A stretch of 64,000 nt of DNA, from positions 434,001 through 498,000 of the forward strand of contig CP148074.1 of NCBI GenBank assembly GCA_037482215.1, read 5' to 3'. Shown piece by piece: positions 46,967-57,067 of the stretch. The notes under the pieces were generated by a model. The model made no database searches and was not told the origin of the DNA. It saw only the letters and a program-made list of their open reading frames with translations. Both the position numbers and the translations under genes were made by a program. The stretch comes from Pseudomonas mendocina. Lineage in GTDB: Bacteria; Pseudomonadota; Gammaproteobacteria; Pseudomonadales; Pseudomonadaceae. The first letter of the stretch is position 1. The number at the start of each line of letters is the position of its first letter.

Positions 46967-48655
46967 TCAGAGTTGGCGCTGCGGTGTGCCGCGTACCGGT
47001 GCGCCATTGGCCTTGTAATAGGGGGCGTTGCTGCGCGGTAGGGGGGCGCGGCCCCGAATTTTATCGGCGATCTTTTCGGCCATCATGATGGTGGGCGCGT
47101 TCAGGTTGCCCGTGACGATGATCGGCATGATAGACGCATCCACTACGCGCAAACCCTGCATACCGTGCACGCGCCCCTGGCCATCGACCACCGCCATTTC
47201 GTCTTCACCCATCTTGCAGGAGCAGGACGGGTGATAGGCCGTTTCGGCGTGCTCGCGAATAAAGGTATCCAGTTCGGCATCGCTCTGCATATGCAGGCCA
47301 GGGCTGAGCTCGCGGCCGCGGTAACGGTCCAAGGCGGGCTGAGCCATGATCTCGCGGGTAATGCGGATGCCGTCGCGGAACTCTTGCCAGTCCTGCTCGG
47401 TGGACATGTAGTTAAAGAGGATGCTCGGATGCTGACGCGGGTCTTTGGATTTGACCTGAATCCGCCCCCGGCTCGGTGAGCGCATGGAACCCATGTGCGC
47501 CTGAAAACCGTGTTCTTGCACCCCTTTGCTGCCGTTGTAGTTAATGGCTACCGGCAGGAAGTGGTACTGAATGTTGGGCCACTCAAACTCCGGGCGAGTG
47601 CGGATAAAACCACCAGCCTCAAACTGATTGCTGGCGCCCAGGCCTGTGCCGAGGAATAGCCATTGCGCACCAATGGCGGGCTGATTCCACCACTTGGTCG
47701 CCGGATAAATAGAGACGGGCTCCTTGCACGCGTATTGCTGGTACAGCTCCAGGTGGTCTTGCAGGTTCTGGCCGACGCCGGGCAGGTCATGTACCACGGG
47801 AATATCCAGCGAGCGCAGCAGGTCGGCTGGGCCGACGCCGGAGCGTTGCAGAATCTGTGGTGAGGCAATGGCGCCACCACAAACAATCACTTCACGGCGG
47901 GCATTGGCGCTGTGCGTTGCGTTGCTATCACCCAGCAGATAGGCCACACCAGTTGCGCGTTTACCGCTGAACAGAATGCGATCGGTCAGGGCGTGGGTGA
48001 CGATGGTCAGATTGGGACGCTGGCGGGCCTGATCCAGATATCCACGGCCGGTGGCTGCGCGGCGGCCTTGCGGGGTGACGGTGCGGTCCATCGGCCCGAA
48101 GCCTTCCTGCTGGTACCCGTTGAGGTCTTCAGTGCGTGGGAAACCTGCCTGCACACCGGCTTCAACCATGGCGTGAAACAGCGGGTTGTTGCCGTTTTTC
48201 GGCGTGGTCACGCTCACTGGGCCATCGCCGCCGTGGTAGTCGTTGGGGCCGATATCACGGGTTTCTGCCTTGCGGAAGTACGGCAGGCAGTCCAGATAAC
48301 TCCAGTCTTCTAAGCCTTTGATCTGCGCCCATCCGTCGTAATCCATGGCATTACCACGGATGTAACACATGCCGTTGATCAGCGATGAGCCGCCCAGACC
48401 CTTGCCGCGCCCGCATTCCATGCGGCGGTTGTTCATGTAGGGTTCCGGGTCGGTCAGGTAGGCCCAGTTGTAACGGCGGCCTTGCAGCGGATAAGCAAGG
48501 GCTGCGGGCATTTGGGTGCGGAAGTCGAATCGGTAGTCTGGGCCACCAGCCTCCAGCAGCAGTACGCTGACATCGGCGTCTTCAGTCAGACGTGTGGCTA
48601 GCACGTTCCCGGCCGAGCCCGCGCCGATGATGATGTAGTCGTATTCATTGCTCAT
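46967..48655 (-). CDS. betA: Choline dehydrogenase
   Basis: A 562-residue GMC oxidoreductase that oxidises choline to betaine aldehyde. The FAD motif is [17 protein letters not shown], the GMC signatures [20 protein letters not shown] (about residue 80) and [15 protein letters not shown] (about 257), and catalytic His residues in [11 protein letters not shown] and [14 protein letters not shown]. The start at 48655 has GAGG upstream. betB comes first in the operon. Confidence 0.97.
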   Translation of the reverse strand: MSNEYDYIIIGAGSAGNVLATRLTEDADVSVLLLEAGGPDYRFDFRTQMPAALAYPLQGRRYNWAYLTDPEPYMNNRRMECGRGKGLGGSSLINGMCYIRGNAMDYDGWAQIKGLEDWSYLDCLPYFRKAETRDIGPNDYHGGDGPVSVTTPKNGNNPLFHAMVEAGVQAGFPRTEDLNGYQQEGFGPMDRTVTPQGRRAATGRGYLDQARQRPNLTIVTHALTDRILFSGKRATGVAYLLGDSNATHSANARREVIVCGGAIASPQILQRSGVGPADLLRSLDIPVVHDLPGVGQNLQDHLELYQQYACKEPVSIYPATKWWNQPAIGAQWLFLGTGLGASNQFEAGGFIRTRPEFEWPNIQYHFLPVAINYNGSKGVQEHGFQAHMGSMRSPSRGRIQVKSKDPRQHPSILFNYMSTEQDWQEFRDGIRITREIMAQPALDRYRGRELSPGLHMQSDAELDTFIREHAETAYHPSCSCKMGEDEMAVVDGQGRVHGMQGLRVVDASIMPIIVTGNLNAPTIMMAEKIADKIRGRAPLPRSNAPYYKANGAPVRGTPQRQL

Positions 48656-48742
48656 AAGCAAACCTCTGCACGCAAGCTGGCACTGGCCAGTCAATGCTGA
48701 ATAGGTGGGGCGCATAAATGCGCCCGAGAAAACCAGGTGGTT

Positions 48743-50215
48743 TTAGAACACCGAGTTGTAATCACCCAGCTCGACCTGTACAGACTTGATACGGGTGTAG
48801 TGGGCCAGAGTAGTCAGACCGTTTTCACGGCCTACGCCGGATTGCTTGTAGCCACCCACGGGCATTTCGGCAGGCGACTCGCCCCAGGTGTTGATCCAGC
48901 AGATACCGGCCTCAAGCTGATGAATGACTCGGTGTGCGCGTGTGAGGTCGCGGGTGACGACGCCCGCCGCGAGGCCATACTCGGTGTCATTGGCGCGGCG
49001 GATGACTTCTTCTTCGCTGTCGTAGACCAAGATGCTCATCACAGGGCCGAAGATTTCTTCACGGACGATGGTCATGTCGTCACGGCAATCGGTGAATACA
49101 GTCGGTGCCACATAGGCGCCTTTGCCGTACTCGCCATCGGTCACGCGCTGGCCACCAACCAGCAGGCGGGCGCCTTCAGCGCGGCCTTTTTCGATGTATC
49201 CGAGCACGCTCTCCATGTGGGCAAAACTCACCAGCGGGCCGAAGTTGGTGGCGTCGTCCTGCGGATTGCCCAGGCGTATACGTTTAACCCGCTCCAGCAC
49301 CTTGGCTTCAAAGCGCGCTTGCAACATGCGCGGTACAAATACGCGGGTGCCGTTGGTGCAGACCTGACCGGAGCTGTAGAAGTTGGCCATGACGGCGATA
49401 TCGGCGGCGCGGTCCAGGTCGGCATCTTCAAAGATGATCAGCGGCGACTTACCGCCCAGCTCCATGGTCACCTCTTTCAGGCTTGAGCTGCTGGCGCTGG
49501 CCATGACTTTTTTGCCGGTCACGGTGCCGCCGGTGAAGGAGATCTTTTCGATGCTTGGGTGCTCGGTGAGCCACTGGCCGACTTCACGGCCGCTACCGGT
49601 GAGCACGTTAAACACGCCGTCTGGTACACCTGCTTCGGTGTAAATTTCTGCCAGTTTGAGGGCAGTCAGTGAGGTGACTTCGCTGGGTTTGAAGATCATC
49701 GCGTTACCGGCTGCCAGGGCTGGCGCGGACTTCCACAGAGCAATCTGGATCGGGTAATTCCAAGCACCGATGCCGGCCACCACTCCCAGTGGTTCGCGGC
49801 GGGTATAGACGAAGCTGGTGTCGCGTAGCGGGATTTGCTCACCTTCGATGGCAGGGATCAGGCCTGCGTAGTACTCCAGCACATCGGCGCCGGTGACGAT
49901 ATCGACATAGCGGGTTTCCGACAGCGGCTTACCTGTGTCGAGGGTTTCCAGTTCAGCCAGCTCATCGTTACGTTCACGCAGGATGTCCACGGCTTTACGC
50001 AGGATGCGCGAGCGCTGCATGGCAGTCATCGCCGCCCAGACTTTTTGACCCGCTGTTGCACTGGCAACGGCCTTTTCCACATCGGCTTGGCTGGCGCGTT
50101 GCACCTTGGCCAGCACTTCACCGTTGGCTGGGTTGATGCTGTCGAAAGTTTGCCCACTGCTGGCGGCAACGTAACGGCCGCCAATATAGAGCTGCTGTTC
50201 GGCGAATCGAGTCAT
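48743..50215 (-). CDS. betB: Betaine aldehyde dehydrogenase
   Basis: A 490-residue NAD(P)-dependent aldehyde dehydrogenase oxidising betaine aldehyde to glycine betaine. The Glu of [19 protein letters not shown] and the catalytic Cys of [14 protein letters not shown] are present. It precedes betA by 87 bases. A palindrome in the upstream region (50336-50347) probably binds BetI, since betI itself is further away than in P. aeruginosa. Confidence 0.97.
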   Translation of the reverse strand: MTRFAEQQLYIGGRYVAASSGQTFDSINPANGEVLAKVQRASQADVEKAVASATAGQKVWAAMTAMQRSRILRKAVDILRERNDELAELETLDTGKPLSETRYVDIVTGADVLEYYAGLIPAIEGEQIPLRDTSFVYTRREPLGVVAGIGAWNYPIQIALWKSAPALAAGNAMIFKPSEVTSLTALKLAEIYTEAGVPDGVFNVLTGSGREVGQWLTEHPSIEKISFTGGTVTGKKVMASASSSSLKEVTMELGGKSPLIIFEDADLDRAADIAVMANFYSSGQVCTNGTRVFVPRMLQARFEAKVLERVKRIRLGNPQDDATNFGPLVSFAHMESVLGYIEKGRAEGARLLVGGQRVTDGEYGKGAYVAPTVFTDCRDDMTIVREEIFGPVMSILVYDSEEEVIRRANDTEYGLAAGVVTRDLTRAHRVIHQLEAGICWINTWGESPAEMPVGGYKQSGVGRENGLTTLAHYTRIKSVQVELGDYNSVF

Positions 50216-50335
50216 GGTGGCCTCTCTTAAGGCTGTGGGAATCCTTAAAGGAATTCTCCGTTTGTGGGCAAATCACCGGGCGAGTAAGGCGGGCGCCGGT
50301 AATGGCAAGGTGAAAATCAGCCTACTTTATTTTTA

Positions 50336-50347
50336 TTGAACGTTCAA
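50336..50347. promoter_or_regulatory. BetI operator candidate
   Basis: TTGAACGTTCAA, a perfect 12-bp palindrome inside an A/T-rich stretch, lies about 120 bases upstream of betB and 162 bases upstream of the divergent betT. It resembles BetI sites with an ACGT centre known from Pseudomonas and E. coli. Confidence 0.65.
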
Positions 50348-50509
50348 ACAATTAAGAATAAGCTCGGTTGATCGACCCAGGTGCGGCACAACGCCACACC
50401 TGTTGGAGGTGCAGGACGCGCCAGAGAAACGCGCCGCACGCCTGCGGTCATCAAAATGCAGGCGCTCAGAGCTTGCGTGCGTTTCCACTGACTTGGAGCT
50501 CAGCGGTCT

Positions 50510-52123
50510 ATGAGTAGTCCTGCCTCTGCGATAGCTACGCCTACTGCGCTTTCCACACCTGGAAAAGTCCGTCTTAACCCGTTGGTGTTCTATGGGTCGA
50601 CCAGCCTGATAGTGCTGCTTAGCCTGATTCTGATCATCTTTCCCGAAGCTGCCGGTGTTTGGCTGGGCAAGGCTCAGCTGTGGCTGTCGCGTAGCTTCGG
50701 CTGGTATTACATGCTGGTGATTGGCGCGTACTTGGTGTTTGTTTTGTTTGTGGCGCTGTCGCGCTATGGCACCTTGCGCTTAGGGGCCGAACATGAGCGG
50801 CCCGAGTTCAGCTACGGCGCCTGGGCGGGGATGCTGTTCTCGTCAGGTATCGGCATTTCACTGCTGTATTTCGCCGCCTCTGAGCCGCTTGATCACTTGT
50901 TCAGACCGCCTCAAGGCGTGGCCGGGAGCCCAGAGGCGGCAAGCCAAGCATTGCAGTTGACCTTTCTGCATTGGGGCGTGCATGGCTGGGCGATTTACGC
51001 CTTGGTCGGCTTGGCAGTGGGCTACTTCGCTTATCGCCACAAGCAGCCGCTGGCGCTGCGTTCGGCCTTGTATCCGCTCTTCGGAGAACGCTTGACCCGT
51101 GGTTGGGCGGGCAATGCGGTGGACTGCTTCGGCATCTTCGTCACCCTGCTGGGGCTGGTTACCAACCTTGGAATCGGCTCGCTGCAGGTTTCATCGGGCC
51201 TGGAATACCTGTTCGGCCTGCCGCACAGCTCCAGCGCGTTGCTCGCGGTAATTTTGCTGATGAGCTTGGTGGCCACCTTGGCGGCCGTGTCGGGGGTTGA
51301 GAAGGGTATTCGCCGCTTGTCCAACCTGAACATCATTCTGTTTAGCGGCTTGCTGGTGTTTGTCTTGCTGGCTGGCGACACTCTGCATCTGATGAACGGT
51401 TTGGTGCAGAACCTTGGTGATTACCTCAACGGTTTAGTGCTGAAGACCTTCGACCTCTATGTGTACACCGGTCAGGCCGGCAAAAGTGAAGAGTGGCTGG
51501 GCTTGTGGACTCTGTTCTACTGGGCCTGGTGGATTTCTTGGGCGCCTTTTGTGGGCATGTTTATCGCGCGGATTTCCCGTGGCCGCACGGTGCGTGAGTT
51601 AGTGTTCGGCGTGCTACTGATCCCACTGGCGTTCACCCTGGCCTGGCTATCGGTCTTTGGTAATAGCGCTCTGGATCTGGTGCTTAACCATGGCGCTGAG
51701 GATTTAGCCAAGTCCGCCGTGGAGCAGCCGGCCATGTCGATCTACCTGCTGCTGGCCTATTACCCCTGGGCCAAGGTGGTGATTGGCTTGTCGATCTGCG
51801 TCGGTTTTGTGCTGTTCCTGACCCCGGCCGATTCAGGCTCGATCATGCTGGCTAACCTGTCGCGCCAAGGCACAGAGCTGGACCAAGACGCTCCGCATTG
51901 GCTACGGATCTTCTGGAGTGTGCTGATCACCATGGTGACCATCGGCTTGCTGTTCGCTGGCAACTTCACCGCCATGCAGACTGTGGTGGTGCTAGCTGGT
52001 TTGCCGTTCTCGGTGGTGCTGCTGATGTATATGGTGGCGTTACAAAAGACCATGAAGGCCGATTTAGCAGCAGCGGACAGCGCGCACGTCGCGCTGCACA
52101 GCCAAGTACCGGCTCAGGAGTAA
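50510..52123 (+). CDS. BCCT-family choline/betaine transporter
   Basis: A 537-residue 12-helix transporter of the betaine-choline-carnitine family. The signature is seen in FYWAWWISWAPFVGMFIARISRGRT, and the earlier YGAWAGMLFSSGIGISLLYFA has the G-x-G-x-G-like segment of the Na/H site. It has a short C terminus (about 30 residues after the last helix) compared with BetT1 of P. aeruginosa (about 660 residues), whose tail senses osmolarity; it is therefore closer to unregulated catabolic carriers. Divergent from betB with the BetI site between, and converging with betI. Confidence 0.9.
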   Translation: MSSPASAIATPTALSTPGKVRLNPLVFYGSTSLIVLLSLILIIFPEAAGVWLGKAQLWLSRSFGWYYMLVIGAYLVFVLFVALSRYGTLRLGAEHERPEFSYGAWAGMLFSSGIGISLLYFAASEPLDHLFRPPQGVAGSPEAASQALQLTFLHWGVHGWAIYALVGLAVGYFAYRHKQPLALRSALYPLFGERLTRGWAGNAVDCFGIFVTLLGLVTNLGIGSLQVSSGLEYLFGLPHSSSALLAVILLMSLVATLAAVSGVEKGIRRLSNLNIILFSGLLVFVLLAGDTLHLMNGLVQNLGDYLNGLVLKTFDLYVYTGQAGKSEEWLGLWTLFYWAWWISWAPFVGMFIARISRGRTVRELVFGVLLIPLAFTLAWLSVFGNSALDLVLNHGAEDLAKSAVEQPAMSIYLLLAYYPWAKVVIGLSICVGFVLFLTPADSGSIMLANLSRQGTELDQDAPHWLRIFWSVLITMVTIGLLFAGNFTAMQTVVVLAGLPFSVVLLMYMVALQKTMKADLAAADSAHVALHSQVPAQE

Positions 52124-52144
52124 ACCTGGAGGCAACTGGGCGGT

Positions 52145-52744
52145 TTAGACTTTGCCCGGTTGCTTGGCCAACTGCATATCCAAATAGTCATAGGCGATTT
52201 GCATGGCTTGCTCGGTATTAAAGGTTTCCCCCGACAGCGCGCCCCGCAGCCACAGACCGTCGATCAGTGCGGCTAGGCCACGGGCGGCGCTGCGTGCTTG
52301 CTCCAGTGGCAGCACTAAGCGGAATTGACCGCACAGGTTGGAGTACAAGCGGTGATCGTTGACCCGCTGCAACCGGCGCAAGGCGGGTTGGTGCATGCTG
52401 GTGGCCCAAAAGGCCAACCAGGTTTTCATTGCCGGACCGCTGACTTGGCTGGCATCGAAGTTACCTTCAATAATCGCCCGCAAATGCTCCCTTGGCGTGC
52501 TCGTGCCGAGGGTATGTCGGCGCATGCGTACAGCGTCCCTCAAGGCCTGCATCAGATGACGCATGGTGGCTTCAAGCAGGCCGTTCTTGTCGCGGAAGTA
52601 GTGGCTGATGATGCCGTTCGACACCCCGGCGATGCGGGCGATATAGGCGATGCTGGCGTCGCTCATGCCGACTTGGTCGACGGCTTCCAGGGTCGCGGCA
52701 ATCAATTGCGAGCGGCGGATCGGCTGCATTCCAACCTTGGGCAT
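52145..52744 (-). CDS. betI: TetR-family repressor BetI
   Basis: A 199-residue TetR regulator. The BetI start [20 protein letters not shown] is intact, with the recognition helix [20 protein letters not shown] near residue 45. BetI represses the bet genes until choline is bound. In P. aeruginosa betI precedes betB in the same operon; here it lies behind the BCCT gene, 3 kb from betB, and has its own promoter. A repetitive TTGATCAATCAATCAA near 52800-52815 in front of it may be an operator. Start at 52744 has GAGATTCCC before it. Confidence 0.94.
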   Translation of the reverse strand: MPKVGMQPIRRSQLIAATLEAVDQVGMSDASIAYIARIAGVSNGIISHYFRDKNGLLEATMRHLMQALRDAVRMRRHTLGTSTPREHLRAIIEGNFDASQVSGPAMKTWLAFWATSMHQPALRRLQRVNDHRLYSNLCGQFRLVLPLEQARSAARGLAALIDGLWLRGALSGETFNTEQAMQIAYDYLDMQLAKQPGKV

Positions 52745-52962
52745 GGGAATCTCCATCACGGGCCATAGGCGCAAAGAAGGAAGTCTAGGCCGGTTGTTAT
52801 TGATCAATCAATCAACCTTGAACCTGTATGGGTTTTACTCGGCCTGCTGAGCATGGACACGCGTGCAGTCAGGTATGGACTAATGCCCTGACAGGATTTT
52901 TTAAGGATTTGCACTTGTATTGACGAGCGGGTTGGGCAGCGCGGTGGTTAATAGCAGGGATA

Positions 52963-52988
52963 AAAAAACGGGCCGAAGCCCGTTTTTT
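52963..52988 (-). terminator. Intrinsic terminator after the betaine-binding protein gene
   Basis: AAAAAACGGGC (52963-52973), loop CGAA, GCCCGTTTTTT (52978-52988) is a symmetric GC-core hairpin with an A-run and a T-run; it ends the minus-strand transcript, 17 bases past the stop at 53005, and could stop the plus strand as well. Confidence 0.92.
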
Positions 52989-53004
52989 GTCTTTTTGGTA
53001 GTGC

Positions 53005-53856
53005 TTATTTCAACCAAGCGGCTACGCGCTCTGGGTTTTTCTCAACCCAGGCTTTGGCGGCTTCTTCTGGTTTTTTGCCGTCGCGGATTTCCAGCATCAC
53101 GCTGCCGACTTCGTCAGCACCCCAGGAGAACTTCTTCAGGAAGGCAGTGGCTTCAGGGGCTTTGCTGTTGATGCCAGGGTTGGCCACGGTGTCGATGCGC
53201 TCGGCGTCACCGAAGACGTTTTTCGGGTCTTCGAGGAAGCGCAGTTTCCATTTGGCGAACATCCAGTGCGGGATCCAGCCGGTTACCACGATTGGTTTCT
53301 GAGCCTTTTCTGCACGGGCCAGGGCGGTGGACATGGCAGGGCCGGAGCTTGGCATCAGTTTGATTTTGGTCAGGCCGTATTCTTTAACAGCATCTTCAGC
53401 GCGGCGCATAACACCGGCACCGGCGTCGATACCGATGATTTTGCCGTCGAAATCGGCAGCGTAGGTGTCCAGGTCAGCGATGGATTTGGCTTGCACATAT
53501 TCCGGCACGATCAGACCAATCTTGGCGCCAGCGTAGTTGGTGCCGAGCACTTCGACTTTGTCTTTCAGGCGCTCGTAGTACTCACCATGGGTGGCGGGCA
53601 TCCACGCAGAAAGGGTGGCGTCGAGGTCACCACGGGCTACGCCTTGCCACATGATGGCAGGCTCAACCGGCTTAAGCTCGACAGTGTGGCCGAGTTTGCT
53701 TTGCAGGATTTCAGCGGCGACAAATGTGGCGGCGACGCTGTCGTCCCAGCCGTTGACGTAGCCGATTTTCAGCGGTGCTTTTTCAGCAGCAAAGGTGCTG
53801 CTGGCACTGAATACCAAGGCCGCAAGGCCAAGGCAGAGTTTACTCAGGGATTGCAT
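53005..53856 (-). CDS. Glycine betaine/choline ABC substrate-binding protein (OpuAC family)
   Basis: A 283-residue periplasmic protein with a signal peptide (MQSLSKLCLGLAALVFSASS ending in TFA). The OpuAC-type fold contains a betaine-cage aromatic set: YVNGWDDSV, AWMPATHGEYYERL, and GWIPHWMFAKWKLRFLEDP. It follows cbcX on the same strand but with 156 bases and a nested hairpin in between. In P. aeruginosa I recall no such second binding protein at this place; it may serve the CbcVW transporter with a different ligand, such as carnitine (CaiX) or betaine (BetX). Confidence 0.85.
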   Translation of the reverse strand: MQSLSKLCLGLAALVFSASSTFAAEKAPLKIGYVNGWDDSVAATFVAAEILQSKLGHTVELKPVEPAIMWQGVARGDLDATLSAWMPATHGEYYERLKDKVEVLGTNYAGAKIGLIVPEYVQAKSIADLDTYAADFDGKIIGIDAGAGVMRRAEDAVKEYGLTKIKLMPSSGPAMSTALARAEKAQKPIVVTGWIPHWMFAKWKLRFLEDPKNVFGDAERIDTVANPGINSKAPEATAFLKKFSWGADEVGSVMLEIRDGKKPEEAAKAWVEKNPERVAAWLK

Positions 53857-53945
53857 GTTACTTCTCCGTCAGGTGGATGGCAGTTGTTGTTAGTTGTAGT
53901 TGTGCATCCATGCGGACTTCTTGTCGGTCCGTTGAGGCGGAAAAT

Positions 53946-53990
53946 GCCTCCCTGCAAGGCCATTAAATGCCTTGGGTTAAAGAGGGAGGC
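53946..53990 (-). promoter_or_regulatory. Nested stem-loop between cbcX and the OpuAC gene
   Basis: Outer arms GCCTCCCT (53946-53953) and AGGGAGGC (53983-53990) enclose inner arms CAAGGC (53955-53960) and GCCTTG (53969-53974); on the minus strand it is followed by ATTTT. It could end part of the cbcXWV transcript or protect it from decay. Confidence 0.6.
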
Positions 53991-54012
53991 CGTCCCGTGT
54001 ACGCGGGCTTAG

Positions 54013-54957
54013 TTACAAGCCCAGGTGTTTCTTCACGGCGCTGAGGCCGTCTTTCCCGTCGTAGGTGGTGACGCCTGCCAGCCATTGTTCAAGCATGGCC
54101 GGGTTGGCTTTGAGCCATTCGGCAGCTACGGTGGTTGGGGTTTGCTTTTCCAGTACCTTTTCCATCAGTTGGCTTTCAATCGCCACGGTGAATTGCAGGT
54201 TGTTGAGTAGTTTGCCGACGTTGGCGCAACGGGCTTCGTAATCGGTAGGAATCACAGTGAACACCTTGGCGGCGCCGAAGTTCGGGCCGAACACGTCATC
54301 GCCACCATCCAGGTAGGTGATGTCGAATTGAGTGTTCATAGGGTGTGGCGCCCAGCCGAGGAAGACGGCAGGTTCTTTCTTCTTGATGGCTCGTTGCAGC
54401 TGAACCAGCATCCCGGCTTCGCTGGATTCGACCATTTTGAAGTCGCCCAGGTTGAATTTGTTCTCTTTGATCATGCCGTCGATCAGCAGGTTGCCGTCAT
54501 TGCCGGGTTCGATGGCAAAGATTTTTCCCCCCAACTGATCTTTGAATTTAGCGATATCGGCAAAGGTCTTAAGGCCTGCCTCAGCGGCATAGGTGGGTAC
54601 AGCAAGTGTGTACTTGGCACCTTCGAGGTTGGCTTTAGGCAGTACCTTGAGGCCGCCTTTTTTCAGGAAGGGTTCGATGATGGAGTCCATCGACGGTGCC
54701 CAGTAGCCGAGGAAGGCGTCAATCTGGCCCGTTTGTACACCGGTGAATGCAATAGGTACCGAGGCCATGGTCTTGCGGGGCTGGTAACCCAGCCCCTCCG
54801 CCAATGTCATGGCGACCCCGGTGGTGGCCGCAATATCCGCCCAACCAATCTCAGCAAAACGCACTACCTTGCAACTTTCTGGCTCTTGCGCCCATGCGTT
54901 TTGCAGCAGTGTTACTGAAAGCAGGCTTACACTGGCGAGCTGTTTGAGCTTCTTCAT
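54013..54957 (-). CDS. cbcX: Choline ABC transporter substrate-binding protein
   Basis: A 314-residue periplasmic protein (signal MKKLKQLASVSLLSVTLLQN then AWA). Matches the ChoX/CbcX type, with a cage built from Trp in EIGWADIAATTGVA, FLGYWAPSMDS and AVFLGWAPHPMNTQFD. Delivers choline to the CbcWV permease-ATPase. The stop at 54013 precedes a spacer with a nested hairpin before the OpuAC gene. It follows cbcW by 30 bases. Confidence 0.93.
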   Translation of the reverse strand: MKKLKQLASVSLLSVTLLQNAWAQEPESCKVVRFAEIGWADIAATTGVAMTLAEGLGYQPRKTMASVPIAFTGVQTGQIDAFLGYWAPSMDSIIEPFLKKGGLKVLPKANLEGAKYTLAVPTYAAEAGLKTFADIAKFKDQLGGKIFAIEPGNDGNLLIDGMIKENKFNLGDFKMVESSEAGMLVQLQRAIKKKEPAVFLGWAPHPMNTQFDITYLDGGDDVFGPNFGAAKVFTVIPTDYEARCANVGKLLNNLQFTVAIESQLMEKVLEKQTPTTVAAEWLKANPAMLEQWLAGVTTYDGKDGLSAVKKHLGL

Positions 54958-54987
54958 ATGCGACCTCTTTTGCGGGGAATTTTTAGT

Positions 54988-55869
54988 TCATTGGCGTTGT
55001 AGTTTTGCGCTTACCCAACTAAAGAACGTGCTGCGTTTTGCGGCTTTGGCGGTGCCGAAGCTTTCTGTGATGCGGTCAAGAATGATCGCCAGCAGTACTA
55101 CAGCCATGCCACTTTCAAAGCCCAGACCGATATCCAAACGTTGGATACTGGCCAGTACATCGTTACCCAGGCCGCCTGCGCCGACCATGGAGGCAATAAT
55201 CACCATCGACAGTGCCATCATGATGGTCTGGTTGACCCCAGCCATGATCGACGGCATGGCGTTGGGCAGCTGCACTTTGAACAGCAACTGAGTAGGGGGG
55301 CAGCCGAAGGATTGGCCCGCTTCGATCAACTCTTTGTTGACCTGACGAATGCCCAGTGCGGTGAGGCGTACCGCTGGCGGCATGGCGAAAATCACCGTGG
55401 CAATGATGCCGGGCACGCGCCCCAGACCGAACAGCATGGCGGCCGGGATCAGGTAGACGAACGCGGGCATGGTCTGCATGAAGTCGAGAACAGGCCGCAG
55501 GATGGTGGCAACCCGCTCGCTACGTGCGGCCCAGATACCCAGCGGAACACCTAGCAGCAGGCTGATGAAGGTGGCTGAGAAGGTCAGGCCGAGGGTGACG
55601 ACGGTCTGTTCCCAGAAGCCGGTCATGACGATCAGGCTGAACGCGGCGGCGGTGAAAATCGTAAAGCTTGCCCCGATACGCCACAGCCCCAAGGCTACGA
55701 AGATGCTGATCAGCAACCATGACGGTGGCGCCATCAGCAGTTTTTCGACGCCTTCAGAAAAACCATCAACCACGCTGCCGATGCTATTGAAGGCTTCGCT
55801 GTAGTTGTCCAGCAGGTGTTGGACGATATCGTTGACCCAACTGCCCAGGTCGAGTTTTTTGTCACTCAT
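54988..55869 (-). CDS. cbcW: Choline ABC transporter permease
   Basis: A 293-residue inner-membrane permease with about six helices in the binding-protein-dependent transport fold. The EAA loop lies in VNKELIEAGQSFGCPPTQLLFKVQ, which contacts the ATPase. The start overlaps the cbcV stop by eight bases, so the two are translated together. Confidence 0.94.
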   Translation of the reverse strand: MSDKKLDLGSWVNDIVQHLLDNYSEAFNSIGSVVDGFSEGVEKLLMAPPSWLLISIFVALGLWRIGASFTIFTAAAFSLIVMTGFWEQTVVTLGLTFSATFISLLLGVPLGIWAARSERVATILRPVLDFMQTMPAFVYLIPAAMLFGLGRVPGIIATVIFAMPPAVRLTALGIRQVNKELIEAGQSFGCPPTQLLFKVQLPNAMPSIMAGVNQTIMMALSMVIIASMVGAGGLGNDVLASIQRLDIGLGFESGMAVVLLAIILDRITESFGTAKAAKRSTFFSWVSAKLQRQ

Positions 55870-57067
55870 AGCTTTCTCCCTGCAGGCGGCTTAACAAGCG
55901 GCCTTTGCTGATGGCGCCGCAGTAGCAGCCGTTTTGATCAATCACCGGCACCGGACCTTCGTTGTCGACCAAGCGTTCGATGACTTCATTCAGCGTGAGG
56001 TTTTCAGGGATCGGTGCCACTTGCTTCAGCACTGAGCTGTCCAGGGCAACGCTGTTGCCGCCTTCGACGAGCAGCGCGATTTTTTCCAGGCTGATGGAGC
56101 CTTTAAAGGCGTTTTGTTCATCCACCACAAAGGCGTAATGCTTGTCTTTGGCCAGCAGCTCTTTGCACACCGTCTGTGCATCCGGCGCTTTGCCGTTGTG
56201 CACGTAGACCGGGACGCTATCGGCTTTGAGCTGGCCTGCGGTGAGGTAACGGTTAGTGTCGACGGTATTGAAGAAATTGCGCACGTAATCGTTGGCGGGC
56301 TTGTCGATCAGCTCCTGCGGGGTGCCGACTTGAATCAGGCGGCCGCCTTCCATGATGCCGATGCGGGTGCCAATGCGGATGGCTTCTTCAATGTCGTGGG
56401 ATACGAAGATGATGGTGCGGCGGTCGGTTTTTTGCAGCTCCAGAAGGATGTCCTGCATTTCCCGGCGCTTGAGTGGGTCAAGGGCGGAGAAGGCTTCGTC
56501 CATGATGATCATGGATGGGTTTACCGCCAGGGCGCGGGCCAAACCGACCCGTTGTTGCATACCGCCGGACAGTTCACCAGGCAGTTTATGGGCGAACGTA
56601 TCCAGGCCCACTTGCTTAAGAACGTGCATGGCGCGCTCTTCGCGTTCTTTCTTGCTCTTGCCTGCGACTTCCAGACCGAATGCTGCGTTTTCCAGTACGG
56701 TGCGCGAGGGCATCAGGGCAAAGGATTGAAAGACCATGCTCATGTCGCGGCGGCGCAGGTCAATCAGGTGTTTTTTCGGGAGTTTTGCGACGTTCTGTCC
56801 GTCGATATAGACGTTGCCTGAGCTGGGTTCAACCAGGCGGTTAATCAGGCGAATGAGCGTTGATTTACCTGAGCCGGAAAGGCCCATGAGAACAAAAATT
56901 TCGCCTTCTTCAACGCTAAATGAAACATCGCTGACGCCGATAATCGCGCCTTTTTCTGCAAGAATCCGTTCTTTGCTCCAACCTTGCTGTAGCAGGTCGA
57001 TGGCTTCCTGTGGATCTGCGCCGAAGACCTTGTAGAGGTTCTCGACGACGATTTTTCCAGACTGCAT
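55862..57067 (-). CDS. cbcV: Choline ABC transporter ATP-binding protein
   Basis: A 401-residue ATPase of the quaternary-amine (OpuA/ProV) type: Walker A GLSGSGKST near residue 58, signature LSGGMQQRVGLARALA, Walker B SMIIMDEAFSALDP. The C-terminal 120 residues form tandem CBS domains (VYVHNGKAPDAQTVCKEL; LNEVIERLVDNEGPVPVI), which in ProV-like proteins sense ionic strength. First gene of the cbcVWX operon. Long upstream gap to sdaB. Confidence 0.95.
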   Translation of the reverse strand: MQSGKIVVENLYKVFGADPQEAIDLLQQGWSKERILAEKGAIIGVSDVSFSVEEGEIFVLMGLSGSGKSTLIRLINRLVEPSSGNVYIDGQNVAKLPKKHLIDLRRRDMSMVFQSFALMPSRTVLENAAFGLEVAGKSKKEREERAMHVLKQVGLDTFAHKLPGELSGGMQQRVGLARALAVNPSMIIMDEAFSALDPLKRREMQDILLELQKTDRRTIIFVSHDIEEAIRIGTRIGIMEGGRLIQVGTPQELIDKPANDYVRNFFNTVDTNRYLTAGQLKADSVPVYVHNGKAPDAQTVCKELLAKDKHYAFVVDEQNAFKGSISLEKIALLVEGGNSVALDSSVLKQVAPIPENLTLNEVIERLVDNEGPVPVIDQNGCYCGAISKGRLLSRLQGESYE

